In this document: positions 50,315-59,147 of the stretch, in pieces
Layout: each line of letters opens with the position of its first letter
Numbering within the stretch: the stretch's first letter is position 1
NCBI GenBank assembly: GCA_017453305.1
Contig: JAFTKJ010000019.1
Location: 1 to 61,768 of the forward strand
Origin: Clostridia bacterium
Lineage (GTDB): Bacteria; Bacillota; Clostridia; Oscillospirales; CAG-272
DNA: 61,768 nucleotides
Direction: 5' to 3'
Translations under genes and position numbers: made by a program
Notes under the pieces: generated by a model
What the model saw: the letters and a program-made list of their open reading frames with translations, nothing else
Databases searched by the model: none
Told to the model about the DNA's origin: nothing

Positions 50315-51577
50315 TTATACGATTTTGGTTTCAATCTCTGCGTCCCTCTTCTTTCTATCCCCGTGCCAGAAATGTGCATATACGGGAATAGCAAAGAGCG
50401 GAAACAGCATACCGATCAACATACCAAGCTTCATACCCAACTGCTCGGGGGTTGCTCCCAGCGTTTGTGCCATGGCGATCACGGTGGGATTGAGCATTGC
50501 AAAGTCGGTAATCACACCAACCAGCTGCGGTCCTACCGATGCACCAAGATCGCCGCCCGCCGCCATGAGGGCGTAGATCAGTACGCCACCGTTCGGGTAA
50601 CGGTCAGAGGCTACGATCAGGCTTCCGGGCCACAGCATGGATACACAAAATCCCGTGCAGACGCATCCTGCCAGCGCAAGGATCGCAAATGGAGAAATTG
50701 CCGCCAGCAAATAGCAAACGGTTGCACCGATGGCACCCATCAGCAACACGCGAGAGGCGTACTTTCCAATTTTGGAATACAGTGTTCTTCCAAGTCCCAA
50801 CGCCGCTGCGAACAAAGCTACTCCGAAAATATCACCCCAAACCTTGGGAATGCCGATTGCCTGCTCCAGGTATCCGGATGCCCATTGTGCCATGGTGCAC
50901 TCTGCGGCACCACCCAAAAAGATGGCGATCATGCACAGCCATACGCCGCGGTTCTTCAAAAAGCGAAGCGCACCGGAGGCTCTTTCGGGGGTTTGCATTT
51001 GCGGAATCTTTGCACCTGCATATAAAAAGGCAGAAACCAGCGGCACCGACATCAAAGCCAGGGTCAGATACTGCCAGCTGCTTTGCTTGAACAAAAGCAG
51101 AAACACCGTTGCAAACAGGACCACCGCAACGACGCCCCACGCGTACACCGAATGCAGCTTGCTCATTTCCCGGTCGGGATCCTTTGCGGGAATGGCGGCA
51201 ATGACAGGGCTGATCAAAACCTCACCCAAGCCGGATGCCACCGAAAAAATAACGGTTCCGATGACAAGCCCCAGGTAAACGTTTTGCGAAAACAGCACCG
51301 GTGCGAGTGCATAAATGCCAAGACCTGCAACGGTGATGATGGGAATCAGCTTTACCACCAGCGGAATATTGAATTTATGTGAAAAGAAAGAGAATACAAG
51401 ATCGATCATCAATTGTGTAAAGAAGTTGATCAAAACCAGCAATCCCAACAGCGAATATGAAATTCCGTACATTTCACGGAACGTCAAAAACAGCAGCGGC
51501 GATAAATTGCCGACGATCGACATTGAAATATTGGACGTATAGCACGCCCACTTTAAACGGCGGTAATTCTCTTGCAT
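50315..51577 (-). CDS. MFS family transporter
   Basis: A 420-residue major facilitator with 12 predicted hydrophobic segments and a short central loop (around KIPQMQTPERAS). N-terminal half shows DREMSKLHSVYAWG before helix 5, a feature of the FucP/sugar-like MFS branch. Substrate cannot be determined. The start at 51577 has GGAGGG 8 nt upstream. Monocistronic with a consensus promoter and a terminator. Confidence 0.9.
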   Translation of the reverse strand: MQENYRRLKWACYTSNISMSIVGNLSPLLFLTFREMYGISYSLLGLLVLINFFTQLMIDLVFSFFSHKFNIPLVVKLIPIITVAGLGIYALAPVLFSQNVYLGLVIGTVIFSVASGLGEVLISPVIAAIPAKDPDREMSKLHSVYAWGVVAVVLFATVFLLLFKQSSWQYLTLALMSVPLVSAFLYAGAKIPQMQTPERASGALRFLKNRGVWLCMIAIFLGGAAECTMAQWASGYLEQAIGIPKVWGDIFGVALFAAALGLGRTLYSKIGKYASRVLLMGAIGATVCYLLAAISPFAILALAGCVCTGFCVSMLWPGSLIVASDRYPNGGVLIYALMAAGGDLGASVGPQLVGVITDFAMLNPTVIAMAQTLGATPEQLGMKLGMLIGMLFPLFAIPVYAHFWHGDRKKRDAEIETKIV

Positions 51578-51613
51578 TTCAGTCCCTCCTACGTAGAACA
51601 AACTTCAGCGGTC

Positions 51614-51642
51614 ATTATACCACACAATAGAAAAATTGTCAA
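51614..51642 (-). promoter_or_regulatory. Sigma-A promoter of MFS gene
   Basis: Perfect consensus TTGACA, 17-nt spacer, TATAAT on the minus strand. Confidence 0.9.
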
Positions 51643-51728
51643 GGTGAATTTTTATTTTTCATGCTCTGAGGAGAAAATCAAAACCTTGCCCCGCAAGCTA
51701 TAAAAAGGACTATCTTAACCGATAGTCC

Positions 51729-51844
51729 TTGGAGCTGCTGATGTGACCCTGAACAAAACTTCGTCTTCGCCTCGTAGACCTGATGCAACATTGCCCATAG
51801 GGCAAATTACGAATCTTCGCGTCAGCGAATTCGTAACAAAAAAG
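51729..51844. repeat. 116-bp direct repeat beginning with tRNA-Thr 3'-end sequence, copy 1
   Basis: Starts TTGGAGCTGCTGATGTGAC, matching the 3' end of tRNA-Thr (minus strand), and continues into a non-tRNA segment with TTCGTCTTCGCCTCGTAGAC and ATTGCCCATAGGGCAA. Nearly identical to 53016-53130. Preceded by a hairpin like the tRNA-Thr terminator (ACTATC / GATAGT). Confidence 0.85.
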
Positions 51845-52073
51845 CACCTGCTTTGCCCAACTTCCCATAAGGAAGTTGGGCAGTTTTATTCGCCTGCGGC
51901 GAGTTCTATTGCTACGCAGTGTTTCTCTCGCCAAAGGCGAGCTATTCGGCTTACGCTGAGTGATATTTGCTACGCAAGTTTTGGAAGGCGAATAAAATAC
52001 CACTGAAGCCGCAAGGCTTCAATAACACTATTGCGCCAGCAATAATATAACTCCAACGAAGTTGGAATATAAC
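51845..52073. repeat. Short-palindrome array 2
   Basis: Non-coding series of palindromes: CCCAACTTCC / GGAAGTTGGG, CGCCTGCGGCG, CTCGCCAAAGGCGAG, GAAGCCGCAAGGCTTC, ATTGCGCCAGCAAT and TCCAACGAAGTTGGA, with AT-rich linkers such as ATATAACTC. Its first 40 bp also occur inverted in array 3 near 59940. Confidence 0.7.
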
Positions 52074-52306
52074 TCTTGCTTTCTCTGTCGATTTGTGGTA
52101 TAATGGGGTTAACGAAAAGCCTCTCCCATTGGGAGAGGTGGCGGCGTAGCCGACGGAGAGGGCAAATGGTCGCAATGATGCCCCCTCTCACCCGACTCCG
52201 TCGGGAGCTCTCCCAGAGGGAGAGCCTTAGGATACGCGCAACCAGAGGGGTATGGGCTTTGCCCGAAGCATTTGTAAAACAAATGCGAAACTGGCGATAA
52301 ACCGGA
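52074..52306 (+). repeat. Repeated structured element, copy B
   Basis: Close copy of 44126-44360, including TTGCTT-N17-TATAAT (52076-52104), the GCCTCTCCC/GGGAGAGG hairpin, GCGGCGTAGCCGACGGAGA, and the final GCGAAACTGGCGATAAA. It ends 121 nt before the XRE gene. Confidence 0.85.
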
Positions 52307-52330
52307 ATGATAAATAAGAATTTGACAGTA

Positions 52331-52396
52331 TGTAAAGTCTTGTTGCGGTTTTGTAAAGTTGATGTGGTGGTGTTTGAACGTGATTATTGCTATAAT
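52331..52396 (+). promoter_or_regulatory. Promoter and candidate operator of XRE gene at 52428
   Basis: Extended -10 TGCTATAAT (52388-52396) without a good -35. Upstream, TGTAAAGT occurs twice (52331 and 52352), 21 nt apart or two helical turns, a plausible binding site for the adjacent XRE protein. Confidence 0.5.
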
Positions 52397-52427
52397 AAAG
52401 TCACCATAACAACAGGAGGATTTTATT

Positions 52428-52865
52428 ATGGATATAGCAGAAAAAATAATTAAGTTAAGAAAAGAAAGCGGCTGGTCACAAGAGGATTTAGCCGAAAAAT
52501 TATATGTATCACGACAAGCAATCAGTCGTTGGGAAAATGGAACCGCACTTCCTGATGCACAAAATGTATTGCAGATTAGTAAATTGTTCGGAGTTACAAC
52601 AGATTATCTGTTGAATGATGATTATGAAAGTGACAAGGATATCCCTGCTGTCCAAGATGCAACACAGGAAAATGAGTGCTTAATTTCAAAAAAGAAAAAA
52701 GGACATCTCATAGCTGCAATTTGTTTTACAGTAGCGGCATTTTGCTGGCTGATGATTGTATCATCTAATCCGACTGGCATCGAGTTGGGACTTTCATGCT
52801 TTTCTCTGGCACTTTGTTCAGGCAGTGCGGTTGCGCAGTTTATTTTGTTTTTTAAAAAAAGATAA
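52428..52865 (+). CDS. XRE family regulator with membrane-helix C-terminus
   Basis: A 145-residue protein: Cro/C1 helix-turn-helix (about 6-60, LAEKLYVSRQAISRWENGTA), a polar linker, then two hydrophobic helices (about 92-112 and 118-140) and a basic tail. A membrane-tethered repressor of this form is common in Bacillota, often near genes for peptide or phage-like functions. AGGAGG is 8 nt upstream. It is bracketed by the direct repeats at 51729 and 53016 and so may be a small mobile cassette. Confidence 0.87.
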   Translation: MDIAEKIIKLRKESGWSQEDLAEKLYVSRQAISRWENGTALPDAQNVLQISKLFGVTTDYLLNDDYESDKDIPAVQDATQENECLISKKKKGHLIAAICFTVAAFCWLMIVSSNPTGIELGLSCFSLALCSGSAVAQFILFFKKR

Positions 52866-52903
52866 AACTTAAACCACAACAAATACCAATTTATCGAATA
52901 GTA

Positions 52904-52944
52904 ACCCCCGACAGATTATTTACAATCTGTCGGGGGGTATCTTT
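52904..52944 (+). terminator. Terminator of XRE gene at 52428
   Basis: 14-bp stem (ACCCCCGACAGATT / AATCTGTCGGGGGGT) then ATCTTTG; a variant of the terminator at 44952. Confidence 0.85.
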
Positions 52945-53015
52945 GCTCACTGCAGAGCAATTTTATGTTTGAAAGTAAACTTCCTTACGAGAAGAAGCCC
53001 TTTGCGAGTGCTCTT

Positions 53016-53130
53016 TGGAGCCGGTGATGTGACTCTGAACAAAACTTCGTCTTCGCCTCGTAGACCTGATGCAACATTGCCCATAGGGCAAATTACGAAT
53101 CTTCGCGTCAGCGAATTCGTAACAAAAAAG
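53016..53130. repeat. 115-bp direct repeat beginning with tRNA-Thr 3'-end sequence, copy 2
   Basis: Nearly identical to 51729-51844; begins TTGGAGCCGGTGATGTGAC. It is immediately followed by the terminator and the intact tRNA-Thr. Confidence 0.85.
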
Positions 53131-53152
53131 GACTATCGTTTAAAATAGTCCT
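53124..53152 (-). terminator. Terminator of tRNA-Thr
   Basis: 9-bp stem (AAGGACTAT / ATAGTCCTT) directly after the tRNA, followed on the minus strand by CTTTTTTG. Confidence 0.8.
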
Positions 53153-53228
53153 TGGAGCTGGTGATGTGACTCGAACACACGACCTGCTGATTACGAATCA
53201 GCTGCACTACCGACTGTGCTACACCAGC
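53153..53228 (-). tRNA. tRNA-Thr (anticodon CGT)
   Basis: 76 nt with encoded CCA. Acceptor GCTGGTG / CACCAGC, D arm AGTCGGTAGTG, anticodon stem GCTGA / TCAGC with loop TTCGTAA (anticodon CGT, codon ACG), T arm GTGTG / CACAT-type with TTCGAGT. Confidence 0.95.
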
Positions 53229-53246
53229 ATTATTCACAACGTATCT

Positions 53247-53275
53247 ATTATAACCGATAAAAGTGATTTTGTCAA
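53247..53275 (-). promoter_or_regulatory. Sigma-A promoter of tRNA-Thr
   Basis: Perfect consensus TTGACA, 17-nt spacer, TATAAT on the minus strand. Confidence 0.88.
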
Positions 53276-53365
53276 GATTTTTTTGCAAAAAAGGCAAAAG
53301 TTTTTTCAAACTTTTTTATTCGTCGCTTAAAACCCAAATATTTTGAGAACTTTTTGACTCCCTAC

Positions 53366-53394
53366 TTGATTTTAATGGGAATATATGCTAAAAT
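53366..53394 (+). promoter_or_regulatory. Sigma-A promoter of rsmA
   Basis: TTGATT, 17-nt spacer, TAAAAT, 32 nt before the start codon. Confidence 0.65.
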
Positions 53395-53425
53395 GGTAGC
53401 AGAAAAAACAAAAGGGTGTAATTTT

Positions 53426-54292
53426 ATGAATTTATGTGATATCAAAACCGTCAAGCAAATCATGTCCATGTTCCATCTGACCTTTCGCAAGGAGTTTGGA
53501 CAAAACTTTTTAACCGATCGCTCGGTGGTACAGGACATTGCGGACGCATGCTGTGAGGACGAGAACAGCACCATTCTGGAGATTGGTCCCGGAATCGGAA
53601 CGCTGACCTACGAGCTTGCCCTGCGCCACAAAAACGTGATTGCGCTTGAGATCGACCGCGGCTTGATTCCCGTTCTGGATTATACGCTGGGCGAATTTGA
53701 AAACGTGACCGTGCACAATGAGGACGTCATGCAGGCGGATCTGGAAAGCTTGCTGGCTTCCGCATTTGCCGAGGGTAAGGTTTCGGTGTGCGCAAACCTT
53801 CCCTATTATATTACTTCCCCCATTTTGATGAAGCTTTTGGAAAGTGGACTTCCCTTTGATTATATTACTGTGATGATTCAAAAGGAAGTAGCCGACCGCC
53901 TTTGCTCCCCTGCCGGTGGTAAGGATTACGGCGCAATTACGGCGGTGCTGGCTTATTATGGGGAGGCAGAGCGACTCTTTAACGTTCCTGCCGATCGTTT
54001 TGTTCCCGCGCCAAAGGTCGATTCGGCGGTCATCCGCATCCGCTTGTATCGGGAGCGTCCTTATGCTCCAAAGGATGAGGAGTTGCTCTTCCGCACCATT
54101 AAAGCCGCATTTGCGCAAAGAAGAAAAACACTTTCCAATGCGCTTAGTGCCGGCTTTTCGGAGCTTTCCAAGGAGGAGATCACAACCATCCTTTCGGATT
54201 GCGGCTTTGAAGCCTCCGTTCGCGGCGAACGGCTTTCCATTGCAGATTTTGTCACTCTTTCCAACAAAATCTTCGAGATTTTACCTCAATAA
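53426..54292 (+). CDS. rsmA: 16S rRNA (adenine1518-N6/adenine1519-N6)-dimethyltransferase
   Basis: A 288-residue KsgA/RsmA enzyme that dimethylates two adenines near the 3' end of 16S rRNA late in 30S assembly. SAM-binding: KEFGQNFLTD, ILEIGPGIGTLTYELA, IALEIDRGL; catalytic motif IV is NLPYYITSPI. The C-terminal helical domain ends near 280. The start at 53426 is preferred over upstream in-frame codons because AAAAGGG lies before it and the promoter ends just upstream. A terminator follows. Confidence 0.96.
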   Translation: MNLCDIKTVKQIMSMFHLTFRKEFGQNFLTDRSVVQDIADACCEDENSTILEIGPGIGTLTYELALRHKNVIALEIDRGLIPVLDYTLGEFENVTVHNEDVMQADLESLLASAFAEGKVSVCANLPYYITSPILMKLLESGLPFDYITVMIQKEVADRLCSPAGGKDYGAITAVLAYYGEAERLFNVPADRFVPAPKVDSAVIRIRLYRERPYAPKDEELLFRTIKAAFAQRRKTLSNALSAGFSELSKEEITTILSDCGFEASVRGERLSIADFVTLSNKIFEILPQ

Positions 54293-54297
54293 ACAGA

Positions 54298-54336
54298 AAC
54301 TCCCACACGGCAATGCGCTGTGCGGGAGTTCTTTAT
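54298..54336. terminator. Terminator between rsmA and DUF2974 gene
   Basis: 11-bp stem with one mismatch (AACTCCCACAC / GTGCGGGAGTT) followed by CTTTATT on the plus strand; serves convergent genes. Confidence 0.8.
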
Positions 54337-54347
54337 TGACTTGACGC

Positions 54348-55490
54348 TCACGCATCTCCGCCGGGAATCGGCAAATCGGACGAGTCCTTTTTGCGGAAGA
54401 TACCCTTGAATACGTTTTTGGTGTTAAAGCCGATGAGCACCGAAAACATTTTTTGAACGGTTTCGTGCACCTTGGGATCGAGTTGCTTGGTATGGGAAAA
54501 CCATTTTTTGCGCGCTGCAACCAGCTCGGTCAGCGTTTGAGCTCCATCCACCGAGAAGATCTGATACACTGCCTCGGCAAATTGCTCTCGCTGCTCCGGT
54601 GTCATCTCGCGGATCCAACGGTTTACGGTGCGGTCCACGCGACGACTGTCGGGCGTGACGTCCTTTAAATGAATGAAGGAATTTCCCAAAATCTCCCACG
54701 AAAGTCCGTTGTGCTGTAAAAAGCCGGTTTTTTGGCGGCTTTTTACCACCGTGTAATTTTCATCGTGCTCGAGTAGCATTCCAACAATGGAGGATTGCGG
54801 CACCAGGTTGCGGATGAGCGGACGCATCTCAAGATACGTGGGATCATCTAAAATGTTGGTTCCAAAACCGGGACCGTCGTTACTGTAGATTTGCACGATG
54901 CGCCTGCGGACCGACTCGTCGCTGTGTACAGCGGCGTACACCGCAAGATTTCCGCCCTTGCTGTGCCCCGCCGTGATCAGGTCTCCTTTGTGCGTTGCGG
55001 CAATTTTGGAAAGATACTCTACAGCGGCTCTTTGTGCGGGGATTTCCGGCATGAAGCACATGTTCATGTCCTCTTTCCAACCAACAAGAGAATCGTCCGT
55101 TCCTCGGTATGTGACAACGGCAGTTCCCTCCCCTAAAAGGAAGGTGATTGCCGAAAACTGTGTTTCCGCCTCGCGATCGATCACGTTGATAAAATCGCGC
55201 ATTTCTACGTTTTTAAAGCGTCGCGTCTCTTTGAGCGCACGCATCATTTTCATGATGTCCTTGGGGATCAACACGCCCATATTCGCCTGCTTGAGGTCGG
55301 GATAACGTGAGAAAAAGGAGTTTGCCGCCGCTTGGATCGGAACGCTTCCCCGATCGTGCGTTGCAGGCACGATTCCTTCCATATTCAGATAAGAGAGCAT
55401 GGAAAAGATCAAGCTGTCCACCTCGTTAAAAGGTGCTTCCCAAAAAGTCAGATCCCCACGCCATGTCAAATAATCGTATACAGTTCCCAT
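54348..55490 (-). CDS. DUF2974 (Mbeg1-like) alpha/beta-hydrolase
   Basis: A 380-residue serine-hydrolase-like protein. The conserved N-terminus is GTVYDYLTWRGDLTF. The lipase-type nucleophile elbow is AGHSKGGNLA (Ser near 170), preceded by FRGTDDS-like YRGTDDSLVGWKED that supplies the oxyanion region. Members of this family are common in gut Bacillota; substrate unknown. GGAG precedes the ATG. Third gene in the operon with M18 peptidase and DUF1846, 24 nt after the latter. Confidence 0.88.
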   Translation of the reverse strand: MGTVYDYLTWRGDLTFWEAPFNEVDSLIFSMLSYLNMEGIVPATHDRGSVPIQAAANSFFSRYPDLKQANMGVLIPKDIMKMMRALKETRRFKNVEMRDFINVIDREAETQFSAITFLLGEGTAVVTYRGTDDSLVGWKEDMNMCFMPEIPAQRAAVEYLSKIAATHKGDLITAGHSKGGNLAVYAAVHSDESVRRRIVQIYSNDGPGFGTNILDDPTYLEMRPLIRNLVPQSSIVGMLLEHDENYTVVKSRQKTGFLQHNGLSWEILGNSFIHLKDVTPDSRRVDRTVNRWIREMTPEQREQFAEAVYQIFSVDGAQTLTELVAARKKWFSHTKQLDPKVHETVQKMFSVLIGFNTKNVFKGIFRKKDSSDLPIPGGDA

Positions 55491-55514
55491 GTGGGGCTCC
55501 TTTCAGTTTACAGA

Positions 55515-56999
55515 TCAGCCGTGAAACAGCCGCTTAGTTTCATAAGATGGCTCGCAGGTCAAATTGATGCCCAGCTTTTTCAAGGTATGTTCATCGTTTG
55601 CGGACAGAATGACCGAGGAGTGCATTTCGCAATGGCGGAGATTGGAGAGCTGTGCTGTTGCCGCCGCTGCGATGGAATCGTGCACCGCGCAAATAGAGAG
55701 CGCGATGAGCAATTCATCGGGGTGGAGTCTCGGATTTTTACTGCCCAGGAGACCGACCTTGAGGTTGGTGATCGGCTCCAGGATCTCGGGAGAGATCAGA
55801 TCGATGCGATCATCGATGCCCGCCAAGGTCTTGAGAGCGTTGAGAAGCGCCGCCGAAGCCGCACCGAGCAGGCGCGAGGTCTTGCCCGTGACAATTCTTC
55901 CGTCGGGGAGCTCCAGTGCTGTGGCAGGCTTGCCTGTCACCTGTGCTTTTTCCTTTGCCACCTCAACAACCTTGCGGTAATCCACGTCAATTCCTGCCGT
56001 TTGCATGATCAGCTTCAGCTTTTCAACCTCATACGCGCCACCGTTTCCTTTTCTTTGGTTGGAAAGTGCGCTGTAGTAGCGACGAACGATCTCATCCTTG
56101 GCGGCGGCGCATACGGCGTCGTTATCCACAATGCAATTGCCCGCCATGTTGACACCCATATCGGTGGGAGACTTATAGGGCGATGCTCCGCTGATACGGC
56201 GGAACATGGCGTCCACCACGGGAAAGATCTCAATGTCACGGTTGTAGTTAACGGTAGTTTGACCGTATGCCTCCAAGTGGAAGGGATCGATCATATTCAC
56301 ATCGTTCAGATCTGCCGTTGCCGCCTCATACGCCACGTTGACAGGGTGCTTGAGGGGCAGATTCCAGATCGGGAAAGTCTCAAATTTTGCATATCCGGCT
56401 TGAATTCCACGCTTGTTATCGTGGTACAGCTGGCTTAGGCATACTGCCATTTTGCCGCTTCCGGGACCCGGTGCGGTAACGACCACCAAGGAGCGTGTCG
56501 TTTCGATATACTCGTTTTTGCCGTAGCCCTCGTCGCTGACGATGGTATCGATCTCGGAGGGATAGCCCGGAATGGAATAATGGCGATAAACGCATACCCC
56601 TAGGGACTCGAGTCTTGTTTGGAACTTGAGCGCCGCAGGCTGATCCTGCCAGCGCGTCAGAACCACGCTCCCCACCAACAGTCCAAGACTGCGGAAGGCA
56701 TCGATCAATCGCAAGACGTCAAGATCATAGGTAATACCAAGATCACCGCGGACCTTGTTCTTTTCGATGTCGTTTGCATTGATGACGATGACGATCTCGG
56801 CTTCGTCCTTCAATTGCGTCAGCATGCGCACCTTACTGTCGGGCGCAAACCCCGGAAGCACGCGTGCGGCGTGATAATCGTCAAACAGCTTGCCCCCAAA
56901 CTCCAGATAGAGCTTGCCGCCAAACTGATCGATGCGGCGGCGGATATGCTCCGACTGCATCTCTATGTATTTTTCGTTATCAAAACCGATTTTATACAT
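55515..56999 (-). CDS. DUF1846 family protein
   Basis: A 494-residue protein of the widespread DUF1846 family, matching the typical length (about 490-500). It begins YKIGFDNEKYIEMQSEHIRRRI and contains VVVTAPGPGSGKMAVCLSQLYHD, a P-loop-like glycine-rich segment, and ETFPIWNLPLKHPVN. The family has no established function. The start at 56999 follows GGAGGAAAG and overlaps the M18 peptidase gene by 8 nt. Confidence 0.93.
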   Translation of the reverse strand: MYKIGFDNEKYIEMQSEHIRRRIDQFGGKLYLEFGGKLFDDYHAARVLPGFAPDSKVRMLTQLKDEAEIVIVINANDIEKNKVRGDLGITYDLDVLRLIDAFRSLGLLVGSVVLTRWQDQPAALKFQTRLESLGVCVYRHYSIPGYPSEIDTIVSDEGYGKNEYIETTRSLVVVTAPGPGSGKMAVCLSQLYHDNKRGIQAGYAKFETFPIWNLPLKHPVNVAYEAATADLNDVNMIDPFHLEAYGQTTVNYNRDIEIFPVVDAMFRRISGASPYKSPTDMGVNMAGNCIVDNDAVCAAAKDEIVRRYYSALSNQRKGNGGAYEVEKLKLIMQTAGIDVDYRKVVEVAKEKAQVTGKPATALELPDGRIVTGKTSRLLGAASAALLNALKTLAGIDDRIDLISPEILEPITNLKVGLLGSKNPRLHPDELLIALSICAVHDSIAAAATAQLSNLRHCEMHSSVILSANDEHTLKKLGINLTCEPSYETKRLFHG

Positions 57000-58323
57000 C
57001 TGAGCTTTCCTCCACTTTGCGTTTTGCGCAAGATAAGCGATAGCAACCGTCCTTTTCAACGGTCAGGTTGCAGGCATAAAAGGCACGCATGGCGTTGACA
57101 AGATAGGCTACGTCCTTGACGCCTGCCGTTTCGTACGCAGAATGCATGGCAAGCTGTGCCATACCGATATCCACGGTCATCAGCGGCACCTTGGTGTTGG
57201 AAATACTGCCAAGCGTACTGCCGCCTGCCATATCGCTACGATTGGCAAACGGTTGCGTAGGAACGTTTGCATGGCGGCAGATCTCACCGAAAACAGCTGC
57301 CGAAATGCCGTCTGTTGCGTATTTTTGCGCGGCATTGGTCTTGATGACCACGCCACCGTTCATGTGCGGTGCATTTTGCGGATCACTCAATTCGGGATGG
57401 TTGGGGTGCTTTGCATGTGCGTTATCGGCAGAGATCATGAACGAGGATGCCAAGAGTCTGCGTCGATCGGATTGCACAGCCTCGCAGATACGGTCCAGAA
57501 CGTCCGACAAGAAGATTGAGCCTGCGCCCTGCTTGGTGGCACTTCCCGTCTCCTCATTATCAGCCGCAAAGAACACGTTGACGGCATGTGCGGACTCCTC
57601 GCTGACAAGTCCCTGCAAAGTTCCGTACACACACATCAGGTTATCGATGCGAGGTGCGCTGAAGAACTCGTTGTTAACGCCAAGCACAGTACCGCTCATG
57701 TGATTGTAAACGAACAGATCGTAACCTGCAATTTCCTCCTCGCGGCAATTCAGCTCCTGCGCAATCAGCTTTTTGACAGAAGCATCCTTCCCCTGCGAAA
57801 ACAGCGGTTGCAGATCGACGGCGGGATTGTAGGAATACCCCGTATTGACGTTACGGTTGAGGTGAATTGCAACGTTGGGAATGATCAGCAGATCGCGATC
57901 AAAGTTGATCAGATGCGAGGTGATCTTATCATTCTGCGCAAGGACTACACGACCCGCCAGAGAAAGCGGACGGTCGAGCCAGGAGGAATAGATGGATCCA
58001 CCGTAATTTTCGGTATTCAAGCGTTGATACCGGTCAAATGCAGGAGAGATAGCTTCTCCCTTCAGCTTGAACATCGGCGAATCGGTATGGCTTGCCGTGA
58101 TCAAAAAATTGTGCACCTTTCCCCGAGGCATGCGAAAAGCGATGATGGAGGATTGGTTACGGGTTACGTAGTATCCCTTGCCTGCTTGCAAGCTCCACTC
58201 CTCCTGCTCACCAAGCGGAACAAAGCCGTTTTGCTCCAAAATTTTGGCGCAGGACTCCACTGCGTGAAAAGGTGTTGGGCTTTGGTTGATAAATTCGATC
58301 AATTCATGCGTCATGTTTGCCAT
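56992..58323 (-). CDS. M18 family aminopeptidase
   Basis: A 443-residue zinc aminopeptidase of family M18 (aspartyl aminopeptidase/ApeA-like). Metal ligands and catalytic residues are in ITASHTDSPMFKLK (near 80), FFAADNEETGS (near 265-275, catalytic Glu pair), ISADNAHAKHPNHPE and the late AMHSAYETAG His. It cleaves N-terminal acidic or other residues from peptides in the cytoplasm. The start at 58323 has GGGAGGG 5 nt upstream; the longer frame is rejected. First gene of a three-gene operon. Confidence 0.95.
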   Translation of the reverse strand: MANMTHELIEFINQSPTPFHAVESCAKILEQNGFVPLGEQEEWSLQAGKGYYVTRNQSSIIAFRMPRGKVHNFLITASHTDSPMFKLKGEAISPAFDRYQRLNTENYGGSIYSSWLDRPLSLAGRVVLAQNDKITSHLINFDRDLLIIPNVAIHLNRNVNTGYSYNPAVDLQPLFSQGKDASVKKLIAQELNCREEEIAGYDLFVYNHMSGTVLGVNNEFFSAPRIDNLMCVYGTLQGLVSEESAHAVNVFFAADNEETGSATKQGAGSIFLSDVLDRICEAVQSDRRRLLASSFMISADNAHAKHPNHPELSDPQNAPHMNGGVVIKTNAAQKYATDGISAAVFGEICRHANVPTQPFANRSDMAGGSTLGSISNTKVPLMTVDIGMAQLAMHSAYETAGVKDVAYLVNAMRAFYACNLTVEKDGCYRLSCAKRKVEESSDV

Positions 58324-58363
58324 ATCGTCCCTCCCGATCGTCGTCAAAATAAAAGATATGTTT

Positions 58364-58392
58364 ATTATATCACAAATCCTCTTCAAATTCAA
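58364..58392 (-). promoter_or_regulatory. Sigma-A promoter of the M18 operon
   Basis: TTGAAT, 17-nt spacer, TATAAT on the minus strand. It partly follows the terminator of the gene at 58448. Confidence 0.75.
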
Positions 58393-58402
58393 TATAAAAC
58401 AA

Positions 58403-58435
58403 AAAAAATCCAACCTTTTTACGGTTGGATTTTTT
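58403..58435. terminator. Terminator of gene at 58448
   Basis: Perfect 13-bp stem (AAAAAATCCAACC / GGTTGGATTTTTT, 7-nt loop) giving a T-tract on the minus strand. Confidence 0.9.
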
Positions 58436-58447
58436 CATGCACTGCCA

Positions 58448-59122
58448 TCAGGTCTTTTCAAGATATCGCATGATCGCGTCTTTCAATTTCCTCTTTTGGT
58501 AGATGATAAAAGCAGGATTTTGTTGCATTTTTTCAAGAGCACGTTTGCCGTACGTACCCGTGACGAATTTTTCTTCGTAAAAATAAACGATCCCCGTACA
58601 TGGAACGTCGGGATACAATTCACGCATCCGCTCCAGGATCACCGCACGTGCCTCAATCTCTTCAAGACAATCGTCGGTGTTCTCTTCTTCTGCCTCTTCT
58701 TCTGCCTCATCTTCCACCTCGTCCGTGATCTCATCTGTCGTTTCGGCTTCGTCATGCGGCCAGAACAGCCAAGCCTCCTTTTTTTCATCAAAAAAGAACG
58801 GATGCGAAAAGTTCAATGCGACATCCTTGTAAAAAAAGTTGCCCGGGAGCTCGTAATCCTCGTAGCATCTCAAATATTTTACGGGCAGATTATTTTCCTT
58901 GACGATGGTATAGACCTCGTTGTCCGTGTGCCTACCGCAAAGCCATCGATACCTGCGCGGAAAATCCTTTTGATATGCCGAGCGCTTGAATTTGATATAA
59001 TCGATTGGCGTATACAAAGCATATACGACCAAAAGCACCAAGCACAGCGGCAGAAAAAGGATTATAAGTCCCCACACAAGCACCGTGGTAACCGCACCGC
59101 CAAAGCTCGGTTTTGCTTTCAT
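58448..59122 (-). CDS. Membrane-anchored protein with acidic segment, unknown
   Basis: A 224-residue protein: one long hydrophobic stretch (about 12-40, possibly a hairpin of two helices), a basic cytoplasmic region, then an acidic low-complexity run (about 122-150, mostly Glu/Asp/Thr) and a C-terminal alpha/beta region. No family recognised. GGAGG lies 8 nt upstream. Its promoter overlaps a perfect palindrome, so it may be repressed by an unknown regulator. Confidence 0.65.
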   Translation of the reverse strand: MKAKPSFGGAVTTVLVWGLIILFLPLCLVLLVVYALYTPIDYIKFKRSAYQKDFPRRYRWLCGRHTDNEVYTIVKENNLPVKYLRCYEDYELPGNFFYKDVALNFSHPFFFDEKKEAWLFWPHDEAETTDEITDEVEDEAEEEAEEENTDDCLEEIEARAVILERMRELYPDVPCTGIVYFYEEKFVTGTYGKRALEKMQQNPAFIIYQKRKLKDAIMRYLEKT

Positions 59123-59147
59123 CGAGTTTCCTCCTGTTTGTAAAGCT

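Noticed and set aside
52323-52350. TTGACA at 52323 as -35 of the XRE gene
   Set aside because: No -10 element at 16-18 nt; the extended -10 at 52388 explains the start better.
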